A DNA stretch of 64,000 nt. Origin: Mesorhizobium sp. J428 (GTDB lineage: Bacteria; Pseudomonadota; Alphaproteobacteria; Rhizobiales; Rhizobiaceae). The position numbers and the translations under genes are program-made. The notes under the pieces are model-generated. The model was given only the letters and a program-made list of their open reading frames with translations, was not told the origin of the DNA and ran no database searches. Positions 8,882-18,582 of the stretch are shown piece by piece (within the stretch, counting starts at the first letter, position 1; each line of letters opens with the position of its first letter). The stretch covers positions 1,116,001 through 1,180,000 of the forward strand of contig NZ_JAJOMX010000001.1 in the NCBI RefSeq assembly GCF_024699925.1. The letters run 5' to 3'.

Positions 8882-9721
8882 TCACGCAGACGCCGCGAGA
8901 TGGGCCGCAACGAGCGGCGCCTTGCCGTGGCCGCCGCGCCGTTCGTCCCACTGCGACAGCCGCACGAGCGCCTCTGCGCCGGTCATGCAGGCCTTGGCGA
9001 CTCCGCCGCTGTCCGCCCACACGCCGGTGCGTCGGTTGGCGATGACGGAGCACACCACGCCAGCACGGAAACCGAAGATGCGCGCAAACGTAAGCAGCGA
9101 CGCCGCCTCCATCTCGAAGTTGAGGACGCCCAGACCTGCCATTTCCTCGAGCACGGTCTCACTGTGCTTCGACATGAAACCGTTCAAGGCCGGGCGGCCC
9201 TGTCCGGTCAGGAAGGAGCCTGCCGTGCAGCCGGTACCGATCCGAAACGAATGGCCGAGTGCGGCAGCGGAGTCCGACAGCGCGAGCGTCGCCTCGTGAG
9301 AGGCCGTCGCCGGAAATTCCGGCCGGGCGTAGAAATGGGTCGTCCCATCCAGCCTGACCGCTGCGTCGTTGATGATAAGGGACCCGGTTTCGATATCGGC
9401 ATGCAACGTGCCGCAGGTGCCGACGCGTATGAAGGTGTGGACGCCCAGCCGCGCCAGATCCGTGAAAACGTTCTCCAGGGACGGCGCCCCGATCGCCGTC
9501 GACATCGCGCCGATCCGCACCCCGCGATAGACGCCCGTCGCCGCCTTGTAGCCGCGGGGCAGCGTTACGACGGTCGCGTCCTCCCATTGCGAGGCCATTA
9601 TATCGACGCGGTCGGGATCGCCCGGCAGGAGCACGTAGCCGGGCAGATCGATCTCACCCAGCTGTTGGATGCGGCGCTGGTCGCCCATCGTTGCGGGCGA
9701 GTTGGTAGCGGTCGTGTTCAT
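8882..9721 (-). CDS. Nucleoside phosphorylase, uridine phosphorylase-like (NP-I family)
   Basis: A 279-residue hexameric NP-I family phosphorylase. Motifs are VLLPGDPDRVD (phosphate and purine/pyrimidine loop), FIRVGTCGTLH and the ribose-binding NFEMEAASLLTFA, all close to Udp. It cleaves a nucleoside with phosphate to free base and (deoxy)ribose-1-P. A GGAGGA site sits right before the ATG at 9721; a TTG three bases upstream is in frame. It lies between the importer genes and the MtnA-like isomerase, so its sugar-1-P product has an obvious next step. Base preference cannot be fixed from sequence. Confidence 0.88.
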   Translation of the reverse strand: MNTTATNSPATMGDQRRIQQLGEIDLPGYVLLPGDPDRVDIMASQWEDATVVTLPRGYKAATGVYRGVRIGAMSTAIGAPSLENVFTDLARLGVHTFIRVGTCGTLHADIETGSLIINDAAVRLDGTTHFYARPEFPATASHEATLALSDSAAALGHSFRIGTGCTAGSFLTGQGRPALNGFMSKHSETVLEEMAGLGVLNFEMEAASLLTFARIFGFRAGVVCSVIANRRTGVWADSGGVAKACMTGAEALVRLSQWDERRGGHGKAPLVAAHLAASA

Positions 9722-9754
9722 CAAGTCCTCCGTATGGGCATGTTGGTGCGGCGC

Positions 9755-10495
9755 TCAGCTGGTGCGCCAGCGAACGATGAATGTCTCGGCGATGACCACG
9801 ATGGTGAACATGCAAAGCGCAAGCAGGGAGGACGTCGCAATCGCGGCGTAGAGAAGCTCGGTGCGGTAGTCGAAGGTCGTCTGAATGATCAGCACGCCAA
9901 GTCCCAATTCCGCGCCGATCCATTCCGCTACGATGGCACCGATCACACTCGCAGTCGCCGATATGCGCAGCGCCGCAAACAGGAACGGCACGGAGCGCGG
10001 CAGCCTCAGCCTGAAGAATACTTCCCGGCGCGATGCCGACATCACCCGCATCAGTTCGAATTCCGACGGAGAGACCGACTCGAAGCCGCGGATCATGTTC
10101 ACCAGCATCGGGAAGAAGCAGACAATAGCCGACACCATGATCTTGGAGGTGATCCCGAGGCCAAAGATCAGGATTAGCACTGGTGCGAGCGCGATGATCG
10201 GGATGGTGTTGAAGAACACTGCGACCGGCAGGTAGATTTCGCGCACGCGGGTCCAGTGCACGAAGACGGTGGCAATGCAGATGGCGGCGAAATTGCCGAT
10301 CAGAAAACCGCCCACGGCCGCCTGCATCGTCGGAACAAGGTTCTTGAAGAGGATGCCAAAGTTGGTGCCGAACGCCTTGGCCACGCCGATGGGGCCGGGC
10401 GAGATGTAGTTTGGCACGTCGAAGAGCCAGACCGCGAGCGCCCAGGCGAGTACCAGCGACGACAGGCCGAGGATAGGGCGCAGGATGGTCATCAT
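9755..10495 (-). CDS. ABC transporter permease, SsuC/TauC/ThiX type
   Basis: A 246-residue inner-membrane permease with about six hydrophobic helices and the EAA loop (AALRISATASVIGAIVAEW). The type matches importers of taurine, sulfonates, nitrate, pyrimidine precursors and riboflavin that use NMT1/SsuA-like binding proteins. It follows the ATPase gene by one base. Together with the two upstream genes it forms a complete importer. Confidence 0.88.
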   Translation of the reverse strand: MMTILRPILGLSSLVLAWALAVWLFDVPNYISPGPIGVAKAFGTNFGILFKNLVPTMQAAVGGFLIGNFAAICIATVFVHWTRVREIYLPVAVFFNTIPIIALAPVLILIFGLGITSKIMVSAIVCFFPMLVNMIRGFESVSPSEFELMRVMSASRREVFFRLRLPRSVPFLFAALRISATASVIGAIVAEWIGAELGLGVLIIQTTFDYRTELLYAAIATSSLLALCMFTIVVIAETFIVRWRTS

Positions 10496-10496
10496 G

Positions 10497-11273
10497 TCAG
10501 GCCATCCCTTCCGCTGTCTCGAGGTGCCGTCGGAGGTTCGAGGTGATATCGAAGAACCTGCTCGAGCCGCGATCGATGGCGCCGGCGGGTTTCTCGCCTT
10601 CCAGATTGATGATCCTAGACATACGACCAGGATGCGCCGCCATGACCGCGACCGACTGGCCTAGGAAAGCGGCCTCGGACAGGCTGTGCGTGACGAAGAC
10701 GATGGTGGTCCCCGTCTCCTGCCAGATCTTCAGCATCTCGTCGTTTAGGCGTTCGCGCGTGATTTCGTCGAGCGCCCCGAAGGGTTCGTCCATCAGCAGG
10801 ACATCGGGCCGCGTGACGAGGGCGCGCGCGATGGCTACACGCTGGCGCTGGCCACCCGACAGCTGATGGGGCAGCGCCGCTTCCCGGCCGCCGAGCCCGA
10901 CCAGCTTCACGAGCTCGTTCGGATCGCGATGTGGCCTGCCAGCCGACTTCCAGTTACCGACCTGGAGCGGCAGGCGGACATTATCGATGACGCTCCGCCA
11001 AGGCAGCAGCGTCGCCTCCTGAAAGACAAACGATATCCGCCGCGCGTGGCGTGCCTCGGCGGGATTGCCGCCGAACACCTGAACCTCGCCCCGGTCAGGT
11101 GCCTGCAGATCGGCGATGACTCTCAGCAACGTCGACTTGCCGCAACCGGAAGGCCCGATCAGCACGCAGAACTGTCCTTCCGCGATGTCGATGGCAATGT
11201 CGTCGAGGGCCCGGATCGGCCCCGAGGCGGTGGTGAACGTGACCGCCACCCCCGATACCCGGATTGCCGACAT
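10497..11273 (-). CDS. ABC transporter ATP-binding protein, SsuB/TauB type
   Basis: A 258-residue ATPase with Walker A GPSGCGKST, Q-loop FVFQEATLLPW, signature LSGGQRQRV, Walker B VLLMDEPFGALDE and H-loop VFVTHSLSEA. The ATLLPW variant is typical of the sulfonate/taurine/NMT1 group. Its ATG overlaps the stop of the binding protein (TGATG), so translation is coupled. Confidence 0.92.
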   Translation of the reverse strand: MSAIRVSGVAVTFTTASGPIRALDDIAIDIAEGQFCVLIGPSGCGKSTLLRVIADLQAPDRGEVQVFGGNPAEARHARRISFVFQEATLLPWRSVIDNVRLPLQVGNWKSAGRPHRDPNELVKLVGLGGREAALPHQLSGGQRQRVAIARALVTRPDVLLMDEPFGALDEITRERLNDEMLKIWQETGTTIVFVTHSLSEAAFLGQSVAVMAAHPGRMSRIINLEGEKPAGAIDRGSSRFFDITSNLRRHLETAEGMA

Positions 11274-12329
11274 CAGCCGAGCCTTGGACGAACATCGGCG
11301 GTGGCGTCGAGGATCGCGTGTGAAGAGACCTCGCTGAGCACCGGCTTTCGCACTTCGAAGGCCTTTGCTTTGTCGAACGTGTCGATCTGCATCTGCAGCT
11401 TGTCATTGTCGAACCAGCCCCAGCCATTGGCCTTGGTATCGGGCCCGAAGGCGATGCTCATGACAGTGTCGACGGTCGCGTGCTCGACCGCGCGGTCGAG
11501 GTTCGGCAGGGCGTCGCACATCAGGTCGACGGCTTCCTTTCGATTCTCGAAGGCCCAGCCCCAGCCCTTGCTGCAGGCGCGGATGAACTTCACCAGACTA
11601 TCCTGCTCCGAGGCGAAGACCTCAGGCGTGGTGAGATAGGCGTTGGCATAACCGAGAGCCCCTGCAGATTCGGCGGTCATCACCACGCGATCCTCGCCGA
11701 GCACCGCAAGCGCCGTGGTATTGGTGAGGAAGCCCGTCACGGCATCGGCCTGGCCCACCAGCAGCGCGGTCATGTCTGCGCCCTGAGTGATCGTCTTGAC
11801 GCTGGCCGGGTCGATGTTGTGCAGGCTCATGATGATCTGCAGTGTCAGGCGGCCATTGGGATTGAGTGCGACGGTCTTGCCGACGAGGTCCTGGGGCGTG
11901 CGGATCGGGGAGGACGGCTTCGAGATGTAGGCGTAGGGGGTACTGATATCCGCAGGCGAACAGCATGACCGGACGGCCGGCGCCATGCGCGAGAACGGTC
12001 TGTGAACTTGTCATCTGCGCCGCGGTTGCCTGGCCGGCCAGCAGCGGCGGAATTGTCTGGGCGTTGGGGCCTCCGCCGCCCAGCGTGACGTCGAGACCTT
12101 CCTCGGCGAAGTAGCCCTTGGCCTTTGCGACGATGTCGCCAATCTGGCCGTTGCCGAGCAGCCAGTCATATTGCACCAGCATGGCCTTAGTGCCGGCGGC
12201 TCGCGCCGGCCCGAAGCTGACGAAGGCGCCGGCCATCGCCGAGCCGCTCGCTATCGTTACGGCCGAAGAACGAAGAAAATCACGGCGGCTCATGCCATCG
12301 GATCGATCGAGTATTTTTCCCATTGTCAT
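11273..12329 (-). pseudogene. ABC importer substrate-binding protein, NMT1/SsuA-like (frameshifted)
   Basis: A Tat-type signal (SRRDFLRSSAV, then a hydrophobic stretch ending near ARAAG) leads an NMT1/THI5/SsuA-like periplasmic binding domain. The reading frame breaks at the GGGGG run at 11936-11940. Upstream of it the protein reads ...MLFACGYQYP; downstream similarity continues in another frame as PYAYISKPSSPIRTPQDLVGK to the stop at 11273. Removing one G restores a 351-residue protein of normal length. It is the first gene of the importer operon. Such proteins bind pyrimidine-like or sulfonate ligands; a nucleoside or base fits the neighbours. Consensus error or recent inactivation are both possible. 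Confidence 0.85.
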
Positions 12330-12639
12330 GATGTCGGTTCCCGTTGTTGCGTCTGATGCGCGTTGCCCGAAAGGCACCACCGACATGGGTTCCACGCAAC
12401 CAACCAGTTATCCGCAAAGAGGGGATCCAGTTTGCGCCAAGGTGCAACCTGACGCAGCGATGTTCGAGAGCCGTCACATCGATGCATGCCCCCTTACTGC
12501 TGTCTCTGTGGGAGTCCGTTATCCGGTTTTGGGAGATACGATCCTGGGGCCCTGATCGCGGAAATCCGACAAGGTCAACGATCCCAACCGTTTCCGTTTG
12601 ATGTGGCAGCCCGCTGCCGATGAACCTTGAAATTCTGTT
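12330..12639. promoter_or_regulatory. Intergenic region upstream of the nucleoside operon
   Basis: These 310 bp separate the stop of the GntR gene from the first gene of the importer operon, both on the minus strand. I see no credible gene. It must hold the operon promoter. A partly symmetric segment around the GGGGCCC core near 12545-12560 is the only local structure I noticed, and I could not assign an operator. Confidence 0.4.
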
Positions 12640-13374
12640 TTAGGACGGAGACAGGGCTGACAGTGCGGCCTTGAGGGATGTCGTCGCGCCTTGGCGGAGG
12701 TCTAGGTCGGCCTCGATGTGATCGATGTGGCGCAGGACGAGCGCCTGCGCAGCGGCGGCATCCCGACGCTCCAGCGCAGCGACGATCCCGTCATGCTCGT
12801 CATGGCCGCAGCTTGAAGCGCCCGATCGCCCGTAGAGTGCGATCACCAGGGAGGAGCGTGCGATCAGTTCCTCCATGAAGCGGTGCATGATCTGGTTGCC
12901 TGCTGCGGCGGCGAGCAGGAGGTGGAACTCGCCCGACGCCTTGATCTCGGCACGCCGTGCATTCGGGCCGCGCAGATCCATGTGCCTTCGCTCGTCGGTG
13001 AGATGCGCGCGCAGCCGGGCAAGGTCACGCGGCGTCGCCCGGGCACAGGCCTCCGACGCGATGCCGGGCTCGACCAGCCGCCGGGCGGCGAAGACCTGCC
13101 GCGCCTCTTCCGGATCCGGATTGGCGACGAAGGCACCACGGTTGCGCTCGATCCGCACGAGACCTTCAAACGAGAGCATCTGCAGCGCCGAGCGCGCCAT
13201 CGTGCGGCTGACATTGAACAGCGAGCCGACCTCGACCTCCGTCAATTTCATGCCGGGCGCCAGCCGCCGATCGACGATCGCGTCGCGCAGGTGATCGCGG
13301 ATCGCCTGCGTGCGGTCTTCGGCCGCCTGTGGGCTGTCAGGTTCCTGGGTTGCGACGAGGGACATGGAGGTCAT
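12640..13374 (-). CDS. GntR family transcriptional regulator, FCD subfamily
   Basis: About 244 residues. The winged helix (LTEVEVGSLFNVSRTMARSALQMLSFEGLVRIE) is followed by an FCD domain with the expected histidines (EFHLLLAAAAGN, HIDHIEADL). The ATG at 13374 is preferred over a TTG three bases upstream. The gene is divergent from the PotA-like importer and also lies upstream of the nucleoside operon on the same strand, so it could control either. Divergence makes the polyamine-type importer the more natural target. Confidence 0.87.
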   Translation of the reverse strand: MTSMSLVATQEPDSPQAAEDRTQAIRDHLRDAIVDRRLAPGMKLTEVEVGSLFNVSRTMARSALQMLSFEGLVRIERNRGAFVANPDPEEARQVFAARRLVEPGIASEACARATPRDLARLRAHLTDERRHMDLRGPNARRAEIKASGEFHLLLAAAAGNQIMHRFMEELIARSSLVIALYGRSGASSCGHDEHDGIVAALERRDAAAAQALVLRHIDHIEADLDLRQGATTSLKAALSALSPS

Positions 13375-13613
13375 CAAGATATCTGTTCCCTTCTAGCGGA
13401 ATCCGCGCCCAAGGGAAGATGGGAACCGCTACAATCTGATTGCAAGATCGCATACAATATTTGCATATGATTGCTCACAATCGCCTATGATTTGTGCACT
13501 GCAAAAGTCCGAGGCAGGCGCAAAACGCGCTCAAAGACACAGAATCAACCGTTTAGCGCCGGAAAGCCAATTGGCACGCATTCTGCATCGCTCTTCCCGA
13601 ACGGGAGATGCGC
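13375..13613. promoter_or_regulatory. Divergent promoter region between GntR and the PotA-like gene
   Basis: A 239-bp divergent region with a strikingly A/T-rich core at about 13430-13500. It contains repeated TGATTGC/TATGATT elements and a near-palindromic TTTGCATATGATT. This is the likely GntR operator and the promoters for both directions. No gene is seen in it. Confidence 0.5.
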
Positions 13614-14702
13614 ATGAGCAAGGCCGCAACGATCGACATCGCTTCTGTTTCCAAGGTGTACGGCCAGACGACGGCCGTCCACGCGATCAGTCTCAAGGTT
13701 CCGGCCGGCAGCTATTGCTGCCTTCTCGGCCCCTCCGGCTGCGGCAAGTCGACGACGCTGAGGATGATCGCCGGCCACGAGAGCATCTCCTCGGGCGACA
13801 TCCGCCTCGGCAATTCGGTCGTCACCGACCTGCCGCCAGCCAGGCGCGGCACAGCGATGATGTTCCAGTCCTATGCGCTGTTTCCGCATATCGACGTCAC
13901 GGACAACGTCGCTTTCAGCCTGAAGATGAAGGGCGTCCCCAAGGACGAGCGCCGTGCCAAGGCGCTGGACATGCTGAAGCTGGTCCAGATGGAACCCTAC
14001 GCGACGCGGCGCCCGGCACAGCTCTCCGGCGGCCAGCAGCAACGCGTGGCGCTGGCCCGCGCGCTGATCACCGACCCGGAAGCGCTGCTGCTCGACGAGC
14101 CGCTGTCGGCGCTTGACCCGTTCCTCAAGATCCGGATGCGCGCTGAGCTGAAGCGCCTGCAGACGACGCTTGGCATCACCTTCGTCCATGTCACGCACAG
14201 CCAGGAAGAGGCGATGGCGCTGGCCGACCTGATCGTGGTGATGAACGACGGGCGCATCGAGCAGGCAGCACATCCGCGCGAGGTGTTCGAACGGCCGGCC
14301 ACCGCCTTCGTCGCCCGCTTCATGGGCGACCACAACGTGATCTCAGGCAGGGTCACCGCCGCGAGCGAGAGCGGTGTGACGGTCGCGGTGCCGAGTGGCG
14401 GCGAATTCTCCGCGACCGGCGGCCTGCGCGAGGTCGGCGAGAGCATCGACATCGCGGTGCGCACCGACAAGGTGCGGATCGGCGAGCCGGACGCCCCTGG
14501 CCTCGGCTTCACCGGCATCGTCGACAACATCGAGTACCGCGGCGCCTCGGTGAAGCTCACCGTCAGCGGCGCCGGCGTGCAGGACTTCACCGCGATCGTC
14601 AGCGACGCGGCCTTCTTCGCAGCACCGGTCAAGGTCGGCGACGCGGTGTCCCTCGCCTGGGGCCCCGAAGACTCGATCGTCCTCGGCCGGCTCGATTCCT
14701 GA
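13614..14702 (+). CDS. ABC transporter ATP-binding protein, PotA-like
   Basis: About 362 residues. The ATPase domain has Walker A GPSGCGKST, signature LSGGQQQRVALAR, Walker B LLLDEPLSALDP and H-loop HVTHSQEEA. It is followed by a TOBE-type regulatory domain (about residues 280-360) as in PotA/PotG and YdcT. I use the ATG at 13614 because GGGAG lies seven bases upstream; an ATG two codons earlier also exists. First gene of a complete polyamine/opine-type importer. Confidence 0.92.
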   Translation: MSKAATIDIASVSKVYGQTTAVHAISLKVPAGSYCCLLGPSGCGKSTTLRMIAGHESISSGDIRLGNSVVTDLPPARRGTAMMFQSYALFPHIDVTDNVAFSLKMKGVPKDERRAKALDMLKLVQMEPYATRRPAQLSGGQQQRVALARALITDPEALLLDEPLSALDPFLKIRMRAELKRLQTTLGITFVHVTHSQEEAMALADLIVVMNDGRIEQAAHPREVFERPATAFVARFMGDHNVISGRVTAASESGVTVAVPSGGEFSATGGLREVGESIDIAVRTDKVRIGEPDAPGLGFTGIVDNIEYRGASVKLTVSGAGVQDFTAIVSDAAFFAAPVKVGDAVSLAWGPEDSIVLGRLDS

Positions 14703-14734
14703 CGACAGAAACCGACAACATAGGGGAACTGGAC

Positions 14735-16025
14735 ATGACACAGACGACGAAAAAGCCCGCCGGCATCTCCCGCCGCTCGCTGATCAAGACCGGCGGCGCG
14801 GCCCTTGGCCTCGCGGCCGGGTCCGGCGCGATCACCGGCTTCCCGACCATCTGGGCGCAGAACCCGATCACGCTGCGCCAGTTCGGCACCGGCGTGTCGA
14901 ATCTCAACGCCATTGCCGACAAGTGCAAGGAAGACCTCGGCATCACGCTGGAAATGACGGCAACCGATTCCGACGCCGCCGCTCAGCGCGCCGTGACGCA
15001 GCCCGACAGCTACGACATCGCCGACATCGAATACTGGATCCTGAAGAAGGTATTCCCGGCCGGCGTCATCCAGCCGATGGATACCAAGAAGCTGACCTAC
15101 TACGACCAGATCGTGCCGCTGTTCAAAACCGGCAAGCTGACGCCGGACAGCGTCATCGCGCAGGGCACCGCGCCGCACACGGTCGGCTTCGTCGAAAAAC
15201 CCGGCGACAAGACTTTCGCCGCCGCCGAGACGCAGTATTTCACGATGGTTCCGACCATCTATAACGCCGACACCCTCGGTATCCGCCCTGACCTCGTCGG
15301 CCGCGAGATCACGACCTGGGCCGACATCATGGACCCGGCCTTCAAGGGCAAGACCTCGATCCTCAACATCCCCTCGATTGGCATCATGGACGCGGCCATG
15401 ATCATGGAGGCGATGGGCAACATCAAATATGCCGACAAGGGCAACATGACCAAGGAGGAGATCGACAAGACGGTCGACTTCTTGATCAAGGCCAAGCAGG
15501 ACGGCCAGTTCCGCGCCTTCTGGAAGTCGTTCGACGAGAGCGTCAACCTGATGGCGTCGGGCGAGGTCGTCATCCAGTCGATGTGGTCGCCGGCCGTGGC
15601 CGCCGTCCGCTCCAAGGGCATCGCCTGCAAATACCAGCCGCTCAAGGAAGGCTACCGCTCCTGGGGCGGCGGCCTGGGCCTCGCCGCCCACCTCGAAGGT
15701 GCCAAGCTCGATGCGGCCTACGAATACATCAACTGGGCACACGTCCGGCTGGGTCGGCGGCTATCTCAACCGCCAGGGCTACTATTCGGCGGCCATGGAG
15801 ACGGCGAAGAAGTTCATGTCCGACGATGAGTGGGGCTACTGGATCGAGGGCAAGCCGGCGCAGGGCGATATCAAGGACCCGACCGGCAAGGTCATGGAGA
15901 AGGCGGGCGCGGTGCGCGACGGTGGTTCCTTCGAGGAGCGCATGGGCAAGGTCGCCTGCTGGAACTCGGTCATGGACGAGGACCGCTATATGGTTCGCCG
16001 CTGGAACGAGTTTATCGCGGCCTGA
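14735..16025 (+). pseudogene. PotD-like substrate-binding protein (frameshifted)
   Basis: A Tat-type leader (SRRSLIKTGGAALGLAAGSG) precedes a PotD-like extracellular binding domain. The frame is lost at the GGG at 15735-15737. The first frame ends AAYEYINWAH and the second continues SGWVGGYLNRQGYYSAAME to RRWNEFIAA at 16025. Deleting one G restores 429 residues in one frame with no other defect. It lies between the ATPase and the two permeases, as in pot operons. The ligand is unknown: a polyamine, an amino-acid derivative, or something linked to the racemase downstream. Confidence 0.87.
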
Positions 16026-16100
16026 CGACCGATCTGCCTCCCCTGGCCATCGCCGGGGGAGGCATCCGCTGCAACCCCAATCGCGAGCAGGGTCTTCCAG

Positions 16101-17018
16101 ATGACCGCAGCCATTGACGAGATGATCGCCGAACCTGCGGCCGCAGGCCGGAGCCGCGTCCGGGCCTCGGTCTTCGCGCGCTTTTCCGCTTATCTGCAGG
16201 CGGCGCCGCTGGCGCTCATCCTCGGCGCATTCCTGCTCCTGCCGATCCTGATGATCGCGATCGTGTCCTTCTGGGACTACGACTTTGCCGCGATGTATCC
16301 CGATTTCATCACCCTCAACTATGCCGAGACGCTCGGCTCCTGGGTGACATGGAAAACCTATCTCAACACGCTGAAATACGCGGCCATCGTCTGGGCGCTG
16401 ACCATCTTCATCGGCTTCTGGGTCGCCTACTACCTCGCCTTCCACATCCGCACGACGACGATGCAGATGGTGCTCTTCCTCGTCTGCACGGTGCCGTTCC
16501 TGACCTCCAACATCATCCGGATGATCTCGTGGATCCCCGTGCTCGGCCGAAACGGCCTGGTGAACTCGGCGCTGGTCTCCTCGGGCATCGTCCCTGCCCC
16601 GATCGAATGGCTGCTCTATTCGGACTTTGCCGTCGTGCTGGCCATGGTCCATCTCTACACGCTGTTCATGGTGACGCCGATTTTCAACACGCTGATGCGC
16701 ATCGACCGGTCGCTGGTCGAGGCCGCGCGCGACGCCGGCGCCACGAGCTGGCAGATCCTCACCAACGTCATCATCCCGCTCGCCAAGCCCGGCATGGCGA
16801 TCGGCACCATCTTCGTCGTCACCCTGGTGATGGCCGACTTCTCGACCGTGCAGGTCATGTCCGGTGGCCAAAGCGCCTCGGTCGCCCTGATGATGAAGAA
16901 CCAGATGTCGCTGCTGCAATATCCGGCCGCCGCCGCGAACGCGGTGGTGCTCTTGGTCCTCGTTCTCCTGATGGTCGCAGGCATCCTGCGCATCGTCGAC
17001 ATCCGCAAGGAGCTCTGA
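16101..17018 (+). CDS. ABC transporter permease, PotB-like
   Basis: A 305-residue inner-membrane permease with six predicted helices and the EAA loop (RSLVEAARDAGATSWQILTNVIIPLAKPG). The N-terminal cytosolic tail is typical of PotB/YdcU. It is followed three bases later by the PotC-like gene. Confidence 0.9.
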   Translation: MTAAIDEMIAEPAAAGRSRVRASVFARFSAYLQAAPLALILGAFLLLPILMIAIVSFWDYDFAAMYPDFITLNYAETLGSWVTWKTYLNTLKYAAIVWALTIFIGFWVAYYLAFHIRTTTMQMVLFLVCTVPFLTSNIIRMISWIPVLGRNGLVNSALVSSGIVPAPIEWLLYSDFAVVLAMVHLYTLFMVTPIFNTLMRIDRSLVEAARDAGATSWQILTNVIIPLAKPGMAIGTIFVVTLVMADFSTVQVMSGGQSASVALMMKNQMSLLQYPAAAANAVVLLVLVLLMVAGILRIVDIRKEL

Positions 17019-17021
17019 GCA

Positions 17022-17838
17022 ATGTCGCACGAGAAGCGCACTTTCGAATTCTACGTCCTGTCGACCTTCTTCATCCTGTTCGTGCTGTTCCTCTACGGCC
17101 CGCTTTCGGCGATCCTGATCCTGTCCTTTCAGGGCCCGAACGGCGGCCTCACCTTCCCGCTGAACGGCGTGTCGCTGCACTGGTTCGCCAACCTGTTCGA
17201 GCGGCAGGCGGTTGGCGACTTCGGTGGCAGTTTCCGCCGCTCCTTCACGCTCGGTCTGATGGTGATGATCGTCACGGTCGTCGTGTCGCTGCTGGCGGGC
17301 CTTGCCTTCCGCCGCAAGTTCGTCGGCGCGACCGCGTTGTTCTACCTGTCGGTCGCCAGCCTTGTCGTGCCCTCGATCATCATCTCGCTCGGCATCGGCG
17401 TGTTGTTCCAGCAGGTCGGGATCAAGCCCTCCTGGTATGGCTCGGCCTTCGGCGCGCATCTCACCTGGACGCTGCCCTTCGGCGTGCTGATCATGTTCGC
17501 CGTCTTCAACCGTTTCTCGCCGTCCTATGAGGAGGCCGCCCGCGACCTCGGCGCCACCTCCTGGCAGACCTTCGCCCACGTGCTGCTGCCGATGATCGCG
17601 CCGAGCCTCATCGGCGTCGGCCTGTTCGGGTTCACGCTGTCTTACGACGAGTTCGCCCGTACGCTGATGACCGCAGGCACTTTCAACACGCTGCCGCTGG
17701 AAATCTACGGCATGACCACCAACGTCACGACGCCGGTCCTACGCGCTCGGCACCGTGACGACGCTCTTTTCCTTCCTGGTGATTGCGGCTACGCTCGGCA
17801 TCATCGTCTGGCTCGGACGACGACGGACTCGCGGCTGA
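17022..17838 (+). pseudogene. ABC transporter permease, PotC-like (frameshifted near C-terminus)
   Basis: A PotC/YdcV-type permease with hydrophobic helices and the EAA loop (YEEAARDLGATSWQTFAHVLLPMIAPS). The frame breaks around 17737-17740 after NVTTPV. The normal last helix (YALGTVTTLFSFLVIAATLG) is encoded in the +1 frame and ends at the stop at 17836-17838. Removing one C gives 271 residues. As read, the last helix is replaced by unrelated sequence that runs into the racemase gene. Confidence 0.85.
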
Positions 17839-17844
17839 TCCTGC

Positions 17845-18582
17845 ATGCGCATTCTCGTCGTCAACCCGAACACCACCGCCTCGATGACCAAGACCATCGA
17901 GGCGGCCGCGGCCGCGGCCGCGGCCAGGGGAACCATGATCGAGGCGGCGACATCAGGCATGGGACCGGTATCGATCGAAGGCTATTACGACGAGGTCTTT
18001 GCGATGCCTGGCCTGCTCGCCGAGATCCGGCGTGGCGAGGCCGGCGGCGCGCAGGCGGCGGTGATTGCCTGCTTCGACGACACGGGGCTGGATGCCGCGC
18101 GTTCGATGGCCTCGATCCCGGTCATCGGCATCTGCGAGGCTGCACTTACGCTGGCTTCCTTTGTCGCGTCCCGCTTCACCGTAGTGACCACCAGTGAACG
18201 CTCGCGCGTGCCGGTGGAGGAACTGGTCCGCCGCTACGGCTTTGCCTCGCGCGCCAAGGTGCGCGTCGCGGGCGTGCCGGTGCTGGCGCTGGAGGACCCG
18301 ACCTCGGGCGCGGTTGCGAAGCTCAAGGTGGAGATCGCCCGCGCGCTGGACGACGATCACGCCGAGGCGATCGTGCTCGGCTGCGCCGGCATGGCCGACC
18401 TCGCGGCGGCCATGCAGCGGGAATTCGGCCTGCCAGTTATCGACGGGGTCGGCGCGGCGGTGAAGCAGGCCGAGGCGCTGATCGCGCTTGGTCTGACGAC
18501 CGGCAAGCGCGGCGCCTACGCCCCGCCGCTGCCCAAACGCTTCGCCGGCATGCTCGCCGATTTCGCTCCGCCGGTCACGTGA
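17845..18582 (+). CDS. Asp/Glu/hydantoin racemase family protein
   Basis: A 245-residue member of the cofactor-independent aspartate/glutamate/hydantoin racemase family. It starts MRILVVNPNTTASMT as hydantoin racemases do, and the two catalytic cysteines are in VIACFDDTGLD and IVLGCAGMAD. A run of eight alanines near residue 20 is encoded by a GGCCGC repeat. It follows the importer at short spacing, so the imported compound probably has a stereocentre that needs inversion (hydantoin, allantoin-like or amino acid derivative; inference). Confidence 0.88.
   Translation: MRILVVNPNTTASMTKTIEAAAAAAAARGTMIEAATSGMGPVSIEGYYDEVFAMPGLLAEIRRGEAGGAQAAVIACFDDTGLDAARSMASIPVIGICEAALTLASFVASRFTVVTTSERSRVPVEELVRRYGFASRAKVRVAGVPVLALEDPTSGAVAKLKVEIARALDDDHAEAIVLGCAGMADLAAAMQREFGLPVIDGVGAAVKQAEALIALGLTTGKRGAYAPPLPKRFAGMLADFAPPVT
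17904..17925. repeat. GGCCGC tandem repeat inside the racemase gene
   Basis: About three and a half copies of GGCCGC encode most of an eight-alanine run. A slippage-prone microsatellite with overlapping NotI-type sequences; each unit is two codons, so unit gain or loss keeps the frame. Confidence 0.7.

Noticed and set aside
7651..9045. A plus-strand open frame of about 460 codons
   Set aside because: Shadow of the amidohydrolase, MtnA-like and phosphorylase genes on the minus strand.
12540..12565. The GGGGCCC-centred segment as a strong operator
   Set aside because: The symmetry outside the central GGGCCC is weak when checked base by base, so it is not listed as an operator.
15729..17579. 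A minus-strand open frame of about 600 codons
   Set aside because: Antisense shadow of the PotB/PotC permease genes; low-complexity His/Asp/Arg composition and no family motif.
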